64,000 bases of DNA from Ovis canadensis (lineage: Eukaryota > Chordata > Mammalia > Artiodactyla > Bovidae). Positions 21,994-33,900 of this stretch are shown piece by piece. The notes beneath the pieces are model-generated. The model ran no database searches and was not told the origin of the DNA. It saw nothing but the letters and a program-made list of their open reading frames with translations. The first letter of the stretch is position 1; every line of letters begins with the position of its first letter. The stretch covers positions 46,842,501 to 46,906,500 of the forward strand of contig NC_091257.1 in the NCBI RefSeq assembly GCF_042477335.2. The letters are read 5' to 3'. The translations under genes were made by a program, and so were the position numbers.

Positions 21994-24900
21994 GTAAGTG
22001 CTTCTGCCGCCCCCTGTCCACCCCCCGGCGGACCGCGGGCCCGCTCCCGGCGGACCGTCTGGACCCCCGGGCCGGGCGGAACCCTGCCTGTTTCCTGAGG
22101 CTCTTTCTGTAAGGGTTTGGAGGAGGTTGGGGGCTTGTCGCATCTTCTTGAAGACAAAAAAAGGGGGGAGACTGAGAGAGTGTGGGAAATAGGCCTGGAG
22201 CTAGGGCTGTGGGTTCCTAAAGAACTGGAAAGGTGGGTGTCGAAGGCCGCGGAGGAACAGCTGGTGTGGCATCTGGTGCTGGGACATTGCTCCTGGGAGG
22301 ACAGAATCGAGAGCTGGGGAGTCCCAGCTGGCGTAGGATGATAAGCTGTGTGATAAAGGGTTTCTCGGGCACATGTCAAACGTTGGGAACTGGGATAATG
22401 TTTTAGGTTAGCTTCCTTAGAGGACTTTAAAATCTGTTTTATAACTGTGCGAGGGAGAGGAAGGAGAGAGCTTTGGTTAAGGGTAGACTCTTAAAGATAG
22501 TGGGAGAGAGATGAAGATGGAATACTTGACAACAATATAAACACGCTTGAGGACCTGAGTCGCTGGGATGCCTTCCTAGTGTAGGTCTCAGTACTTTTAA
22601 ATGTAGAATAGGACCTGGGATCTGAAAATGCTAATTTGTTCTGAATTTGAAATACTCTTTTTTTGTGATTGTTTCGTGAATCACAGGTTTTAAGTACTGA
22701 TCATATCAATTCAACAGGTTAGCTGTGTATGTGTGTGTTTTCCTGGGCTGAGGGTAATAATGACAGGAGTTTGAGTTTTCCCTGAGAGAATTTTGGGGTG
22801 ATTTGAATACACTTAGTAACTACCTTGGCGCACAGGTGTGAAATGAAAGCAGGTTAAATACCATGTCTAATTGTTATAGTCAAGAAAAATAAGGATGATC
22901 TTATGGAATTGCTATTTCTGTGTTTACATAGTTAATTATGAAAGGTTTGAATTTGCTTTTTAATTCCCAACTTATAGCCTGCCACTGAAGCTTGAGGGTT
23001 TAGGTTAAGATTAGAAAAGGTTTCAGTCCTGTCCCTGCCACTCCCTAGCTCAGAGGGAAATCATGGGCAGGTTACTTAAGTTCTTTGAGTCTTGGTGTCC
23101 TCATCTTTAAAGAGAGGGAAAATACATCCTGTTTGTGGTTCAGTGAAATAACATGTATCTCCTGCAGTGCCTTTAGATAGTAGGCATCAACTCAAAGATA
23201 ACTTTTTTGGGACATTTTAAATGAATGTCCTGCATCTTAGCGGTGGATGGAGCTTTAGAGGTCACTAGGAGTATTTAATAAATAAATAATTGGGAAGTAA
23301 CATTTAACTTAATAAGTACTTAGCACACACTGTTTATAGGACACTGCTCAGTGACGTAAGAGATAGTGATGAATAAGAGACGTGGTCGCTGCTCTCAAGC
23401 AGTTTTATAACTTACTACATTAATTTCCAGGGCAAATGGTTAAAGCAGTTTCTTAATACCTGCTCCTTCTGTTTCCATCACCTTGATCTAGTTTTCATGG
23501 TTGTATGTAACCGAGCTTCCACCTACCCAGTCATCTTTATATCCCATTGCCCTTTGAACCCGCATTTCCATTGGATTCTTAATGTCAAATCCTTTCCCAG
23601 TACCTGCACCACCCCATTCAGACACAGGCTCCATCTTGCTTTTACACTTTTGCTTGTATTGTTTCTTCTACCTTTCTGCACCTCCTAATGATTAAAGGCC
23701 AACTCAGCATCCAGCTCATACCTGAATCATATCCTGATTACCCTAACCTGGAGTTTCCATAGGTGACACTACAAATGGTTTGGACCAGGTAAATGTCTTT
23801 GTCATGGGTATCTGTCCTTTTCAATGTAGGGTGTTTAGTAGCATCCCTGACCTCTCCCCACCCAACCCACAGCTATGATTTAAAACATCTCCAGACACAG
23901 CTAAATGTCCCCTGAGGGCACAAAATAGTTTCCAGTTGAGAAACATTGTTCTATCCCACTGTTGTTGCCACTCTTTTCAGACCTCCTGCAATACTTTTTG
24001 TCTTTACTAAATTATTTCGTATTAAAGGTAGTCGTATCTTGCGTTATGCTCCTTAACTCTTACTTGTTGCTACAGAGGAGATGCATAATTAAAGTTTGTT
24101 GAATTGAGAATGTATCAGTTGAACTTGCTAGGGTAAACTTCTTGAGTACAGGAGCATTGTTTTGTTCCAGAAAAGCTTACTTTTTTGCTTGCTTGTTTGT
24201 TTTTGGCTGCTCTGGCTGGTGACTGGCGGAGTCTTAATTCTCTGTCAAACCTGTGCCTTTGGCAGTGGAAGCAGAATTCTAACCACTGGACCACCAGGGA
24301 AGTCCCAGAAAATTATACCTTTTAAAAGCTAGGTTTTAATGTTTGGATCAATTCTTTCCCCATGATCCATGTATCAAAATATCATGAAAGGTTATCTAAG
24401 AAGACTTGCCAGAGACTCCCAGTAAATCATCCTTGGACAGAGTCCAGTAGACTCCCATTTAAAATACTTTTGCTAGAATAGCATGCAGAATATAGTATGT
24501 ATAATACATATAACTATTTCTTCTCACTTTATCCATCAGTGAGCATGTCAGTGATATACTCTTACTAACTCACTTGATATATTTATCACTTAACATTAGC
24601 ATATATTTTTACCACTTCAAAATTAATTGTCGTTAGCTTTAGTCATCAATAAACTGGTAAACTGAAACCATAAAGCAGAAATTTACTGAATTTTACCACG
24701 TAACATTTTACATAAAGAAGTAAAATACTGAAGATAACTTTTCCTTTGAAGAAATGCCTCAATGTGTTATTAGAACATATGCTCCCTGAGGACAGAGCTT
24801 TTTGTTTGGTTTGTTCACCACTGTATCCCCAACATGTAGACCACTGTCTGGCACTAATAAACATTCAGTAAACATTTATTGAACACATGCATCTCATTTC

Positions 24901-27900
24901 AGGTGTTTTATTTCTTGCTCACTTGAACTCTTGAATTATAAAGATAACTCATTCCATCAAGCTTTTATTTCAAAGTCCCTGGTGAATCCCATTTTGCCAA
25001 ATCCATTGGTCAATTCCTAGTCCATTTCTTTGTTGATCTCTTAGCATTCCTGTTTTTGATGTACTTTATTCTCTTGGTTTCTAGGGCACCAGACTTATTC
25101 TGACTTTCTGCTTAGTTCTTTTTAAGTCTTTTTGGCTTCCCTCTCTTTCTCTCTCTCTCTCTTTTTTTTGACTTCAAAATGTTCAGTCCTAGAGCTTATT
25201 TTTTGATATATATATTTTTTCCCTTTGCAGTCTTACGAGGTGATTTAGCTTAGTGTTAAGAATTGAGACTCTGAAGCTGCACTGCTTAAACTCAATTCCC
25301 AGGTTAGCTGCTGACCAGCCATGTAACTTTGCTTAGTTGCTTAAATATACTGTGCCTTGGTTTCCTTATTGTTAGTATGGGAAATAAAGATAATAACAGT
25401 TATTATTCCCCAAACCTGCTCAGTCCTTCATCCTTGCCTATTTCAATAGATAGCATTGCTGATATTTACGGTCACTCATCTCTAATGTCTGCTGCTGCTG
25501 CTAAGTCACTTCAGTCGTGTCCAACTCTGTGTGACCCCATAGATGGCAGCCCACCAGGCTCCCCTGTCCCTGGGATTCTCCAGGCAAGAACACTGGAGTG
25601 GGTTGCCATTTCCTTCTCCAATGCATGAAAGTGAAGACGCTTAGTCGTGTCCGACTCTTAGCGACCCCATGGACTGCAGCCTACCAGGCTCCTCCGTCCA
25701 TGGGATTTTCCAGGCAAGAGTACTGGAGTGGGATGCCATTGCCTTCTCTGCTCTGATGTCTAGGAGTCATCATTGATTGTCCTTTTCCTTCACCCTCCAC
25801 GTCTATATTCTAAGCCAGTTCTTCTGGCTCTCCTTTAAAAATATATCTAGAATGTCATCACTTCTTCGCTCATCCTTCTCTCTTTGATAGACTGTGGCAG
25901 GAGCTGTCGGCTTCTTTTGCTTCCATTCTTGCCCTTTCCAATCAGTTTTCATTTACAAAGATCCATGTTCTTTTAAAAGTCTGAGATACTGTCATTTACC
26001 TGCTCAGAATCTTCCAGGACCTTCCCATGCCACTTATTGGAAAATGCAAGTTCCTAGTGTGGCTCACAGTCTGTCCTTCCTGTGTTCTGATATTATGATC
26101 TCCAGACACTTTCATTCTAAGCTTCTTGGTGCTTAGTACGCCAAGATCATTCCTGCTGTGGTATCTACGTTGTGCTGTTTTCTTTGTCTAGGACATTCTT
26201 CCCCCAAGTATTTGAAGATTTGATATTCATCGGTCATTCAAGACTGTTCAAATAAGTTTCTAAGAGCGGCTTCCCCTAATTTCTTTCCGTAAAAAAAAAT
26301 CCATCTTCACCCTGTGTCCTTGTTCCATTGTGTTTCTTCATTGTACTCAGCTACCTCCCGTTGATTGATTGATTGATTGTCTCCTGTGTAGAATATAAAC
26401 TCCTGGAGGATGAGAAATTTTCAGTTCTGTTCCTAGTACCTTAGGGGCCAATGCCTGGTACATAGGAAGCACTCGATATGTATTCATTAAATAATGAGTT
26501 GTTGATATTTTGCTCCCTCTCTGGCCTTGCCTGTCTATTTGGTGTTCTGTTACCACCTAAAAAAATCAATGTCAGAAATCTGAGCTTATCTTTCCAGATG
26601 GGTTCTTTCTTCATTATGTAATTTATTTTATTATGTTCTGGTTATCTTGGTTTGAAACCCAAGAGACCTCTTTGAAATCATTACCCTGCTTCTGCCGAAT
26701 CATCATGTGTTAGTTTTTATAATACTGCATTTGCATTCATAGTCACACTGCTTTGGTCCAGTTCATACCCTACAATCTTGGACATGTTTTGTTAGCCCAG
26801 TCAGTATCAAATCACGAGTTTAATTTTCATAAATGTCAGTATCACGGTCTCCTGCAGTTTAGGGTGAGGGAAAGACCTTGCTTGGGCTTTGGGTTTAAAC
26901 TGCAGGTACGGCATTGGCTCTTAGTAAGTGTGCAGAATGTGGACTTAAAAAACACACAACATTCTCTTTACTGGAGTTGAATATTCAAATTCAGCATGTT
27001 CAGAATTACATTCAAACTTTTCTTCTTGAGTATGCTTTTCCTCTATTCTGATAACTGGTGCTTCCGTTTACGTAGTCACATATGTCAAGAACCTGGATGT
27101 CATTCTTAAATTCTGTAATTGTCATTTTGTAGATTCTCACAGGAAATACATGCTGTCTGCTGTGAGCCGGGTACCCTGAACTTGCCCTCAAGGATTCTGG
27201 TGCTGCCGTAGTCTGTGTGCTTCTAATAGTTCTTAAGTTTATTCATCCGTCCCTCCATTCATGTCTCCCATCCTTTATTTCCTCACTGCCTCCACCCAGG
27301 CACGTTTAGCTTGCTCTCTGATGAGTGTTCCAGCAGCTCTCTTATCCCTGCTTCTAGTAGGTCCCCAGTTATTTTCCAGGTGGCAGTGATATTTCTAAAA
27401 TGTAACTGTGATCTTATGGCTCCTCTGATTAAAATAGTTGAGTGAATCTACAGCTTTCCACAGGAATTTGTCCTTTTCAGCATAGCATATAGGACCTAAC
27501 CCTAGTCTCTTCAGCCTCTACATTTCTCCTCAAGGCATATTTCCTGGTTGGTTTTACACCATGGCTTTTTCGTTTGTGGATTCTCTGACCTGACGTACTT
27601 TTCTCCTCGTTAATCCCCATTAAAGGCTCTTTTGAGGAGATGATGGACGTAAAGCACTCACCCCAGTACCTGCGCAAGGGATACATTTCAGATCCTCTTA
27701 TAATCAGGTTAGACAACAATTTGGAGGAGGCTACTCAGCTTCTGCCTTTCAAATTTAATTAACTTTATAAAGATCAGTGGGCTAGTAAATGGCTGAACCA
27801 GAATTCAAGTGCAAGTTGTCCAACTCAGTCTTTACTCATACTAAATAATTGGTAATTGTTAGCGGAATATAAGCACCCTCTGTAGGGCTTTCCAGGTAGT

Positions 27901-30900
27901 GCTAGTTGTAAAGAACCCATCTGCCGATGCAGGAGATAGAAGAGATGCAGGCACTGTCCATAGATTGGGAAGACCCCTAGAGCCTTCTAGGGATGGCAGC
28001 CCACTCCAGTATTCTTGCCTGGAGAATACCAGGAACAGAAAAGCCTGGTGGGCTACAGTCCATAAGGTTGCCAAGAGTTGGAAAGGACTGAAGCGACTTA
28101 GCATGCACGCACTCAGATTCTAAGAGGTGGAATCAGTTATTGTAACGCATACTGGGGAGGAGAATGTGAAAACCCAGAATACAGATCTGTTAAGGGTCTG
28201 CTGTCCACTGGGTTAAGAGGTTTTCTATTCAGTGTTTCTTCTGTTCCTGTTTTACTTCTGTAGGTTATTCTTTCTGATGCGTCTAGGTTTTCATTTCTAT
28301 CTTGGGCTCTTTTCTGAGACACTTTCATGTTTTCCTTTGATACCTGCTTCCCCATCTGGTCTGGTTAGAAGAGCTTCAGATTGCTCTGCCAATAGGATTT
28401 CCAGTGCTCAGGATGGACAGGAAAGTTAGGTGAAACATTTCTGGAAAACTGAGTCTGATGATCTCCAAAAGAGGATGACTTCTTTAGGACTTGTGTTTTC
28501 CCTTGGCTGATTTGATGAACTCTTACATCTCCAGACTGATTCAGTGAGTCTTTTTCCCATAGCCTGAACATGGTACACAGTCATCCTGGCAGCACCTCCC
28601 CAAATCTCTTGTAGTCATAAATTTTGAGAAAATCAAAAGTAGCTCCTTATCAGAAAAAAGTTCTTCCATCCATTGAGAAGACTGCTGAAACTCAGATGAG
28701 GTTTAGTGTGTGATTTTTCTGAGTACTGCTAGGCAAATTTCTCAGTCTCCTGTTTTTGAGTATAATGGTAAGGATAATCTGAGGATAAAATGAGATCATT
28801 ATGAAGCTTTGAATTCTTTGGAAGCAAGTCTGTTATATTTGCTTGTCACTTTTCCCTTTCCCACGAACCCTTTTTTTTTGTCTTGGAAAATGAAGAGGTT
28901 TGACGTCGCTGTTTACAAATCCATGTTGAACTGCTCTGATAGTTTATATTTTTCTGATTTAAAAAATGTTTATTGTTTTACAGCCTAGAAGAACTGAGCT
29001 ATTGCTCTTGATCTTGAGGCAGCATCAGTAAATAATGTGAATAGTTTTAGTGTTCTGAGATGAGTGGCATCTCTGATCTCTGTTAAGATTGAGTTGGATC
29101 CTGATCCTATTTACGCATAGGAAAATGTTTAGCATATCAGACATAAGCTTGTCGTTTCTAGTTAACTATTTACATTTTAGTAAGTTAGGTTTTAGTAAGC
29201 TTAACTATTATGTATTTTTTGCTGTTTTTAAAAAACTTATTGGAATATAGTTGATTTACAGTGTTGTGTTTCTGTACAGCAAAGTGAATCAGTTATGCAT
29301 ATACATATATATGTACTCTCTTATTTTTAGAGTCTCTTCTCATATAGGCTATTACAGAGCATATTGTATTATTTAATAAATAAACTGATAGGTTTCAAGA
29401 TTTAAGTGCTTTTACAAAATCTGCTTGGCTACCAGTCAGTGAGAATGATGAATTAATTATCTAAGTGCCCTGCCAGATCAGAGTGATAGCCTGCTTTCCT
29501 TTTCTAAGATGAAGTACAGTCATCCCCCAATATCTGCAGGACTCCCGTGGACACAGAACTTCTGATGTTCAGAGTCCCTCGTAAAATGGCATAATGTGTT
29601 CATATAACGTATGCACATCTTCCCATAGACTTTTTTTTTTTTTACAAGTTGGAAAAAAATGTTTTTACCATAGAAAATTTTTAAAAATATTCTTTACAAA
29701 TACTGAACACTTATAAATTAATAAGACACGTTTAGTCACTTAGTCGTGCCCAACTCCTGCGACCCTATGGACTGTGGCCTGCAGGCTTCTCTATCCATGG
29801 GATTCTCCAGGCAAGGATACTGTAGTGGATTGTCATTTCCTTCTCCAGGAGATCTTCATGACGTCAAATCATACCTGGTCTCCTGCATTGCAGGCAGATA
29901 TTTTACCAGCTGAGCTATAAGGGAGGCCCTAAGACACTTATGTAGACGTACAAAAAGAGAGATAGGCAAAGGCCATGAATATGTATGTAACAGAAGAAAA
30001 ATAAAAGTAGTTGATATAAACAGTATATTACACTTGACTCACTAATAATTAAACTAGAGAAACTACAATAAAAGTGAAATATTTTTATCGTAAAGTTTAG
30101 GCAATTATTTCCGAAAATTAGCATATTTTTTGGCAGTTACTTGTGCTTGATATAAGTATCTAGTTACAAAAAGAAATCTGCAATCTTAAAAGAACATATT
30201 TTAGAAAATATGTATATAAAAATAAAGCATTAGAGGGCTTTGCTGGAAACATGAGATCTTTCCTTTTCCTGCCAATGTTTCCTTCTTTTCCAGTTATTTT
30301 GAGAGACTTGTTCAATCAGTCTTATTGAACCACACATGACCAAAGCCCCTCAGGGATTCTGGAAGGAAAATTCAGATTCGAGGTATTCAGGAGAGTCAAG
30401 AAGAAGTACGCCTCCCTCTGAGTTCATCCCAAAGGAGATAAATACTCCCATATATTTTCAGTCAGGGGTCCCCACCATCTGGACTCTAATGCCTGATAAT
30501 CTGACGTGGAGCTGATATATTAATAATGGAAATAAAGTTCACAATAAATGTATTGTGCTTAAATCACCCCCAAACCATCACCACCCCACCCCACCCCTGC
30601 CTTCCATGAAATTGGTCCCTGGTCCGAAAGAAGTTGGGGACCACCGCTTTAAATCATCTCTAGATTATTTGTAATGCCTAGTAATATGTGTTCTTGCCTG
30701 GAGAATCCCAGGGACGGGGGAGCCTGGTGGGCTGCTGTCTATGGGGTCGCACAGAGTTGGACACGACTGAAGTGACTTAGCAGCGCAGCAGCAGTAATAT
30801 GTAAATGCTGTCAGTAGTTGTAAATACAGTGTAAGTGCCATGTAAATAGTCACTAATGCACAGCACATTCAAGTTTTGCTTTCGGGAACCGTTTGGAATT

Positions 30901-33900
30901 TTTCTTTTTCTGACAGTTTTGACCTATGGATGCTGAATCTGCAGACTGTAAATGTTAGACTGGAGGATCTTGTTCGGGATGACTCACTCAGTCTTCTTGG
31001 GTGTCAAATGGTTTGGGGGTTTAATGGGACAAGGTTCTGGGACTCCTCAGAGCAGTTCCCCTTGGATTTACTTCACACGTTGGGTTTCTTTTAAGATAAA
31101 TTTTTCTTAGAAATGGTTGAATAATAAAGGATTTTACTAATCTTTGTCCATGTTTTCTGGAAAGTGTTAGTCACTCAGTCGTGTCTGACTTTTCAGAGCC
31201 CATGGGCTGTAGCCCTCCAGGCTCCTCTGCCCATGGGATTTTCCAGGCTAGAATACTGGAATGGGTTGCCATTTTCCTTCTCCAGGGGCTCTTCCCAACT
31301 CAGGGATTGAACCCAGGTCTCCTGCATTGCAGTCAGAGAATCTTTACTATCTGAGCCACCAGGGAAAAGTGAAAGTGAAAGTTGCTCAGTTGTGTTTGAC
31401 TCTTTGCGACCCCACGGACTATACAGTCCATGGAATTTTCTAGGTCAGAATACTGGAGTGGGTAGCCTTCCCCTTCTCCAGGGGATCTTCGCAACCCAGA
31501 GAGCGAACCAGATCACCCAGGGCCGGGAACCTTTAAATCCTTGGAATTTCCCAAGTGGTAGGAGCATCTTTCATATTTATGGTGGGTTCCTGGGACAATC
31601 CTTTGGTTTATGCTAGTAAAATCACTCAGTATGGGGGCTGATCCCTCCAAAAAGACTAATCTTGTGATTAGATGGCTGGCGCTTTGAGTCACATGGTATC
31701 AACTGGACCTCCACAAAGGAGAAGGAGGCTTGGAGATGGAGTTCCGGGAGGTGGCCCCTCATTCAGTCAACAATACCTTCTTGATGAAACTCCAATAAAA
31801 ACCGTGGACACCCAGCCTCCATTGAGCTTCCTGGTTGGTGATCCACAGTGACGTGCCAGGAGAATGAGGAGTCCTGAGGGTGCAGAAGCTTTGCCTTTGA
31901 GGTCCTCCCAGCCCCAGCCCTGTGCATATCTCTTCTTTGGTTGGTTGACATTTGTATATTTTATAATAAAACTGTAATTATAGGTGACTTTCTTCATTCT
32001 GTAAGTGGTTATAGTGAATCAGTGAACCCAAGGGGAAGTGGAAACCCCTGAATCTGTAGCCAGTTGGTCAGAATGCATGTGGCCTGGGAAGCCCAGGGCT
32101 TGTTTCTTGTGTCTGAAGTGAGGGGAGACTTGAAGTCCTGTACCTTCAACCTGTGAAGTGTGTGCTAACTCCAGGTAGCTAGCATTAGATTTAACTTGTA
32201 GAGGGTTTCTGCATTGAAAAGTAAAATTTGAAAAAAACACTGAAATAGATGTTATTAAAGGTCTATGTTTCTGTGACCCTTACGGATTCATATTGCAGTT
32301 GCATGATCAAGTTTAGCATTTATTGAGCATTTAGACTGAAAACATGAATGTTCAAAGAATTACCCAAAGTAGAAGTTGTTATGTTTAAGGGATTTACAGT
32401 TATGGAAGCTTCAACAGGTCAATTTACTGTTACCATCTTGGCATACCTGCCAGTGAGAACACATTAAACAGCATCTCAGCATTTGCTTTCAAAGTAGCTC
32501 ATTTACTTTGTTTCCAGATTTATGTTAAGTTTCTCATTATAGTTTCTTCTTTTCCCTCTCCCAAACGATTTTTTTACATGTTGGCAGCAGATTCATTTTT
32601 TTCCCCTAAGAGTCCAACTCTGATCAGATTGTTTCCTTGTTCAAAATTTTCTTAGCTCTCTGGTGTTTCTTGAATTAATACAGATCCCCTCATGGTTGAA
32701 GCTCATTTAAAACAATTTAGTGACTCTAGAAATTCTTTTACTTGTAGCTGCATCTTGCTTGCTTCTTTTTTTTTTTTTTTTTCCTGGTGGACTTTCTCAG
32801 GATTCCAATAGAGGCAAAAGAGAAAATACTCCAGACACAGATTTTTTTCTGCTGGTGCAGATGGTGACATAGTGTATCAGTTCAGGAGTTCTTGGTATGT
32901 TGTTGTGACATAGTGACAAGAATTTAGATCTTGAAAGACTTCTGTAAGTCTGCAGTAACCTTGTTTTAGGTATAGAGTAAACCAACAAGGGACTTCCTTG
33001 ATGTCTCAGTGGTAAAGACCCCCACTTGCCAATGCAGGAGACGCGGATTTGATCCCTGATCAGGAAGATCCCCTGGAGAAGGAAATGGAAACCCACTCCA
33101 GTGTTCTTGCCTGGGAAATCCCATGAGTAGAGGAGCCTGGCAGGCTTAAAGTCCACAGTGGTCACAAAAGAGTTGGACATGACTTAGTGACTTAGTTTCT
33201 CTTTGGAGTTTACATGATTTTTTGTGTCAGTTACTTTGACACTCTCTAGCTAAGCACAGGGACGGGGGAGCCTGGTGGGCTGCCATCTATGGGGCCGCAC
33301 AGAGTTGGACACAACTGAAGCGACTTAGCAGTAGCAGTTAGGCACGTGTATGTTAAAGATTGTTGTCTTCTCTGAGAATTGACCTCTTTACCGTTATGTA
33401 ATGCCTCTGTCCATGGTGATTTTCTTTGTTCCAAAGTTGGCTTCATCAGACATTAATATAACTAATCCCACTTCTTTGTGATTCGTGTCAGCATGCTGTA
33501 TCTTTCTCCATCCTTTTACTCTATATGTGTGTCTTTATACTTAAAGTGGGTTTCTTGTAGTTGACATTTAATTGTATCTTATTTTTTGATCACTCTGACA
33601 ATCTCTGCCTATATTTAGACCATTAACATTTGAAGTGATTATTGATATTGTTGGATAAACATCTACCATATCTGTTATACTTTTCTAGTTGTAACCCTTG
33701 TTTTTTTATTTCTGTTTCTGATACTCTTCGACCTGCCTTTGGAGTTTTAATTGAATATTTTAGATGATTCCATTTTCTTTTTTTTAGCATATTAGTTATA
33801 TATATTTTTTCTACTTTCTGTAACTGCCTAAGAGTTTACAATATATATATGCATTTACAACTAGTCCAAGTTCACTTTCAGATAACATTGTGCCACGTCA

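Larger units (their letters stand above)
21075..22340 (+). promoter_or_regulatory. STAM: CpG island: STAM promoter, 5' UTR and exon 1
   Basis: GC content and CpG frequency jump abruptly here compared with AT-rich flanks; examples are 'ggcgcgcc' near 21,540 and the (GCC)n run near 21,777. There is no TATA box at a suitable distance. A CCAAT-type motif ('gccaatcac') lies near 21,124, and GC-box-like 'gggcggag' sits near 21,640. This is the usual architecture of a broadly expressed, TATA-less housekeeping promoter. The transcription start cannot be fixed by eye. Between 21,661 and 21,953 there is no upstream ATG, so if transcription starts there the STAM ATG at 21,954 is the first one. Its context has G at -3 but C at +4. 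Confidence 0.85.

Noticed and set aside
21385..22098. 237-codon + strand frame over STAM exon 1
   Set aside because: It is out of frame with STAM and crosses the strong exon 1 donor. Gly/Pro/Arg-rich composition is typical of chance frames in CpG islands.
21381..22379. 332-codon open frame on the minus strand over the STAM CpG island
   Set aside because: Low-complexity Pro/Arg/Ala-rich product with no domain; GC-rich islands lack stop codons by composition, and the frame runs across STAM exon 1 antisense.
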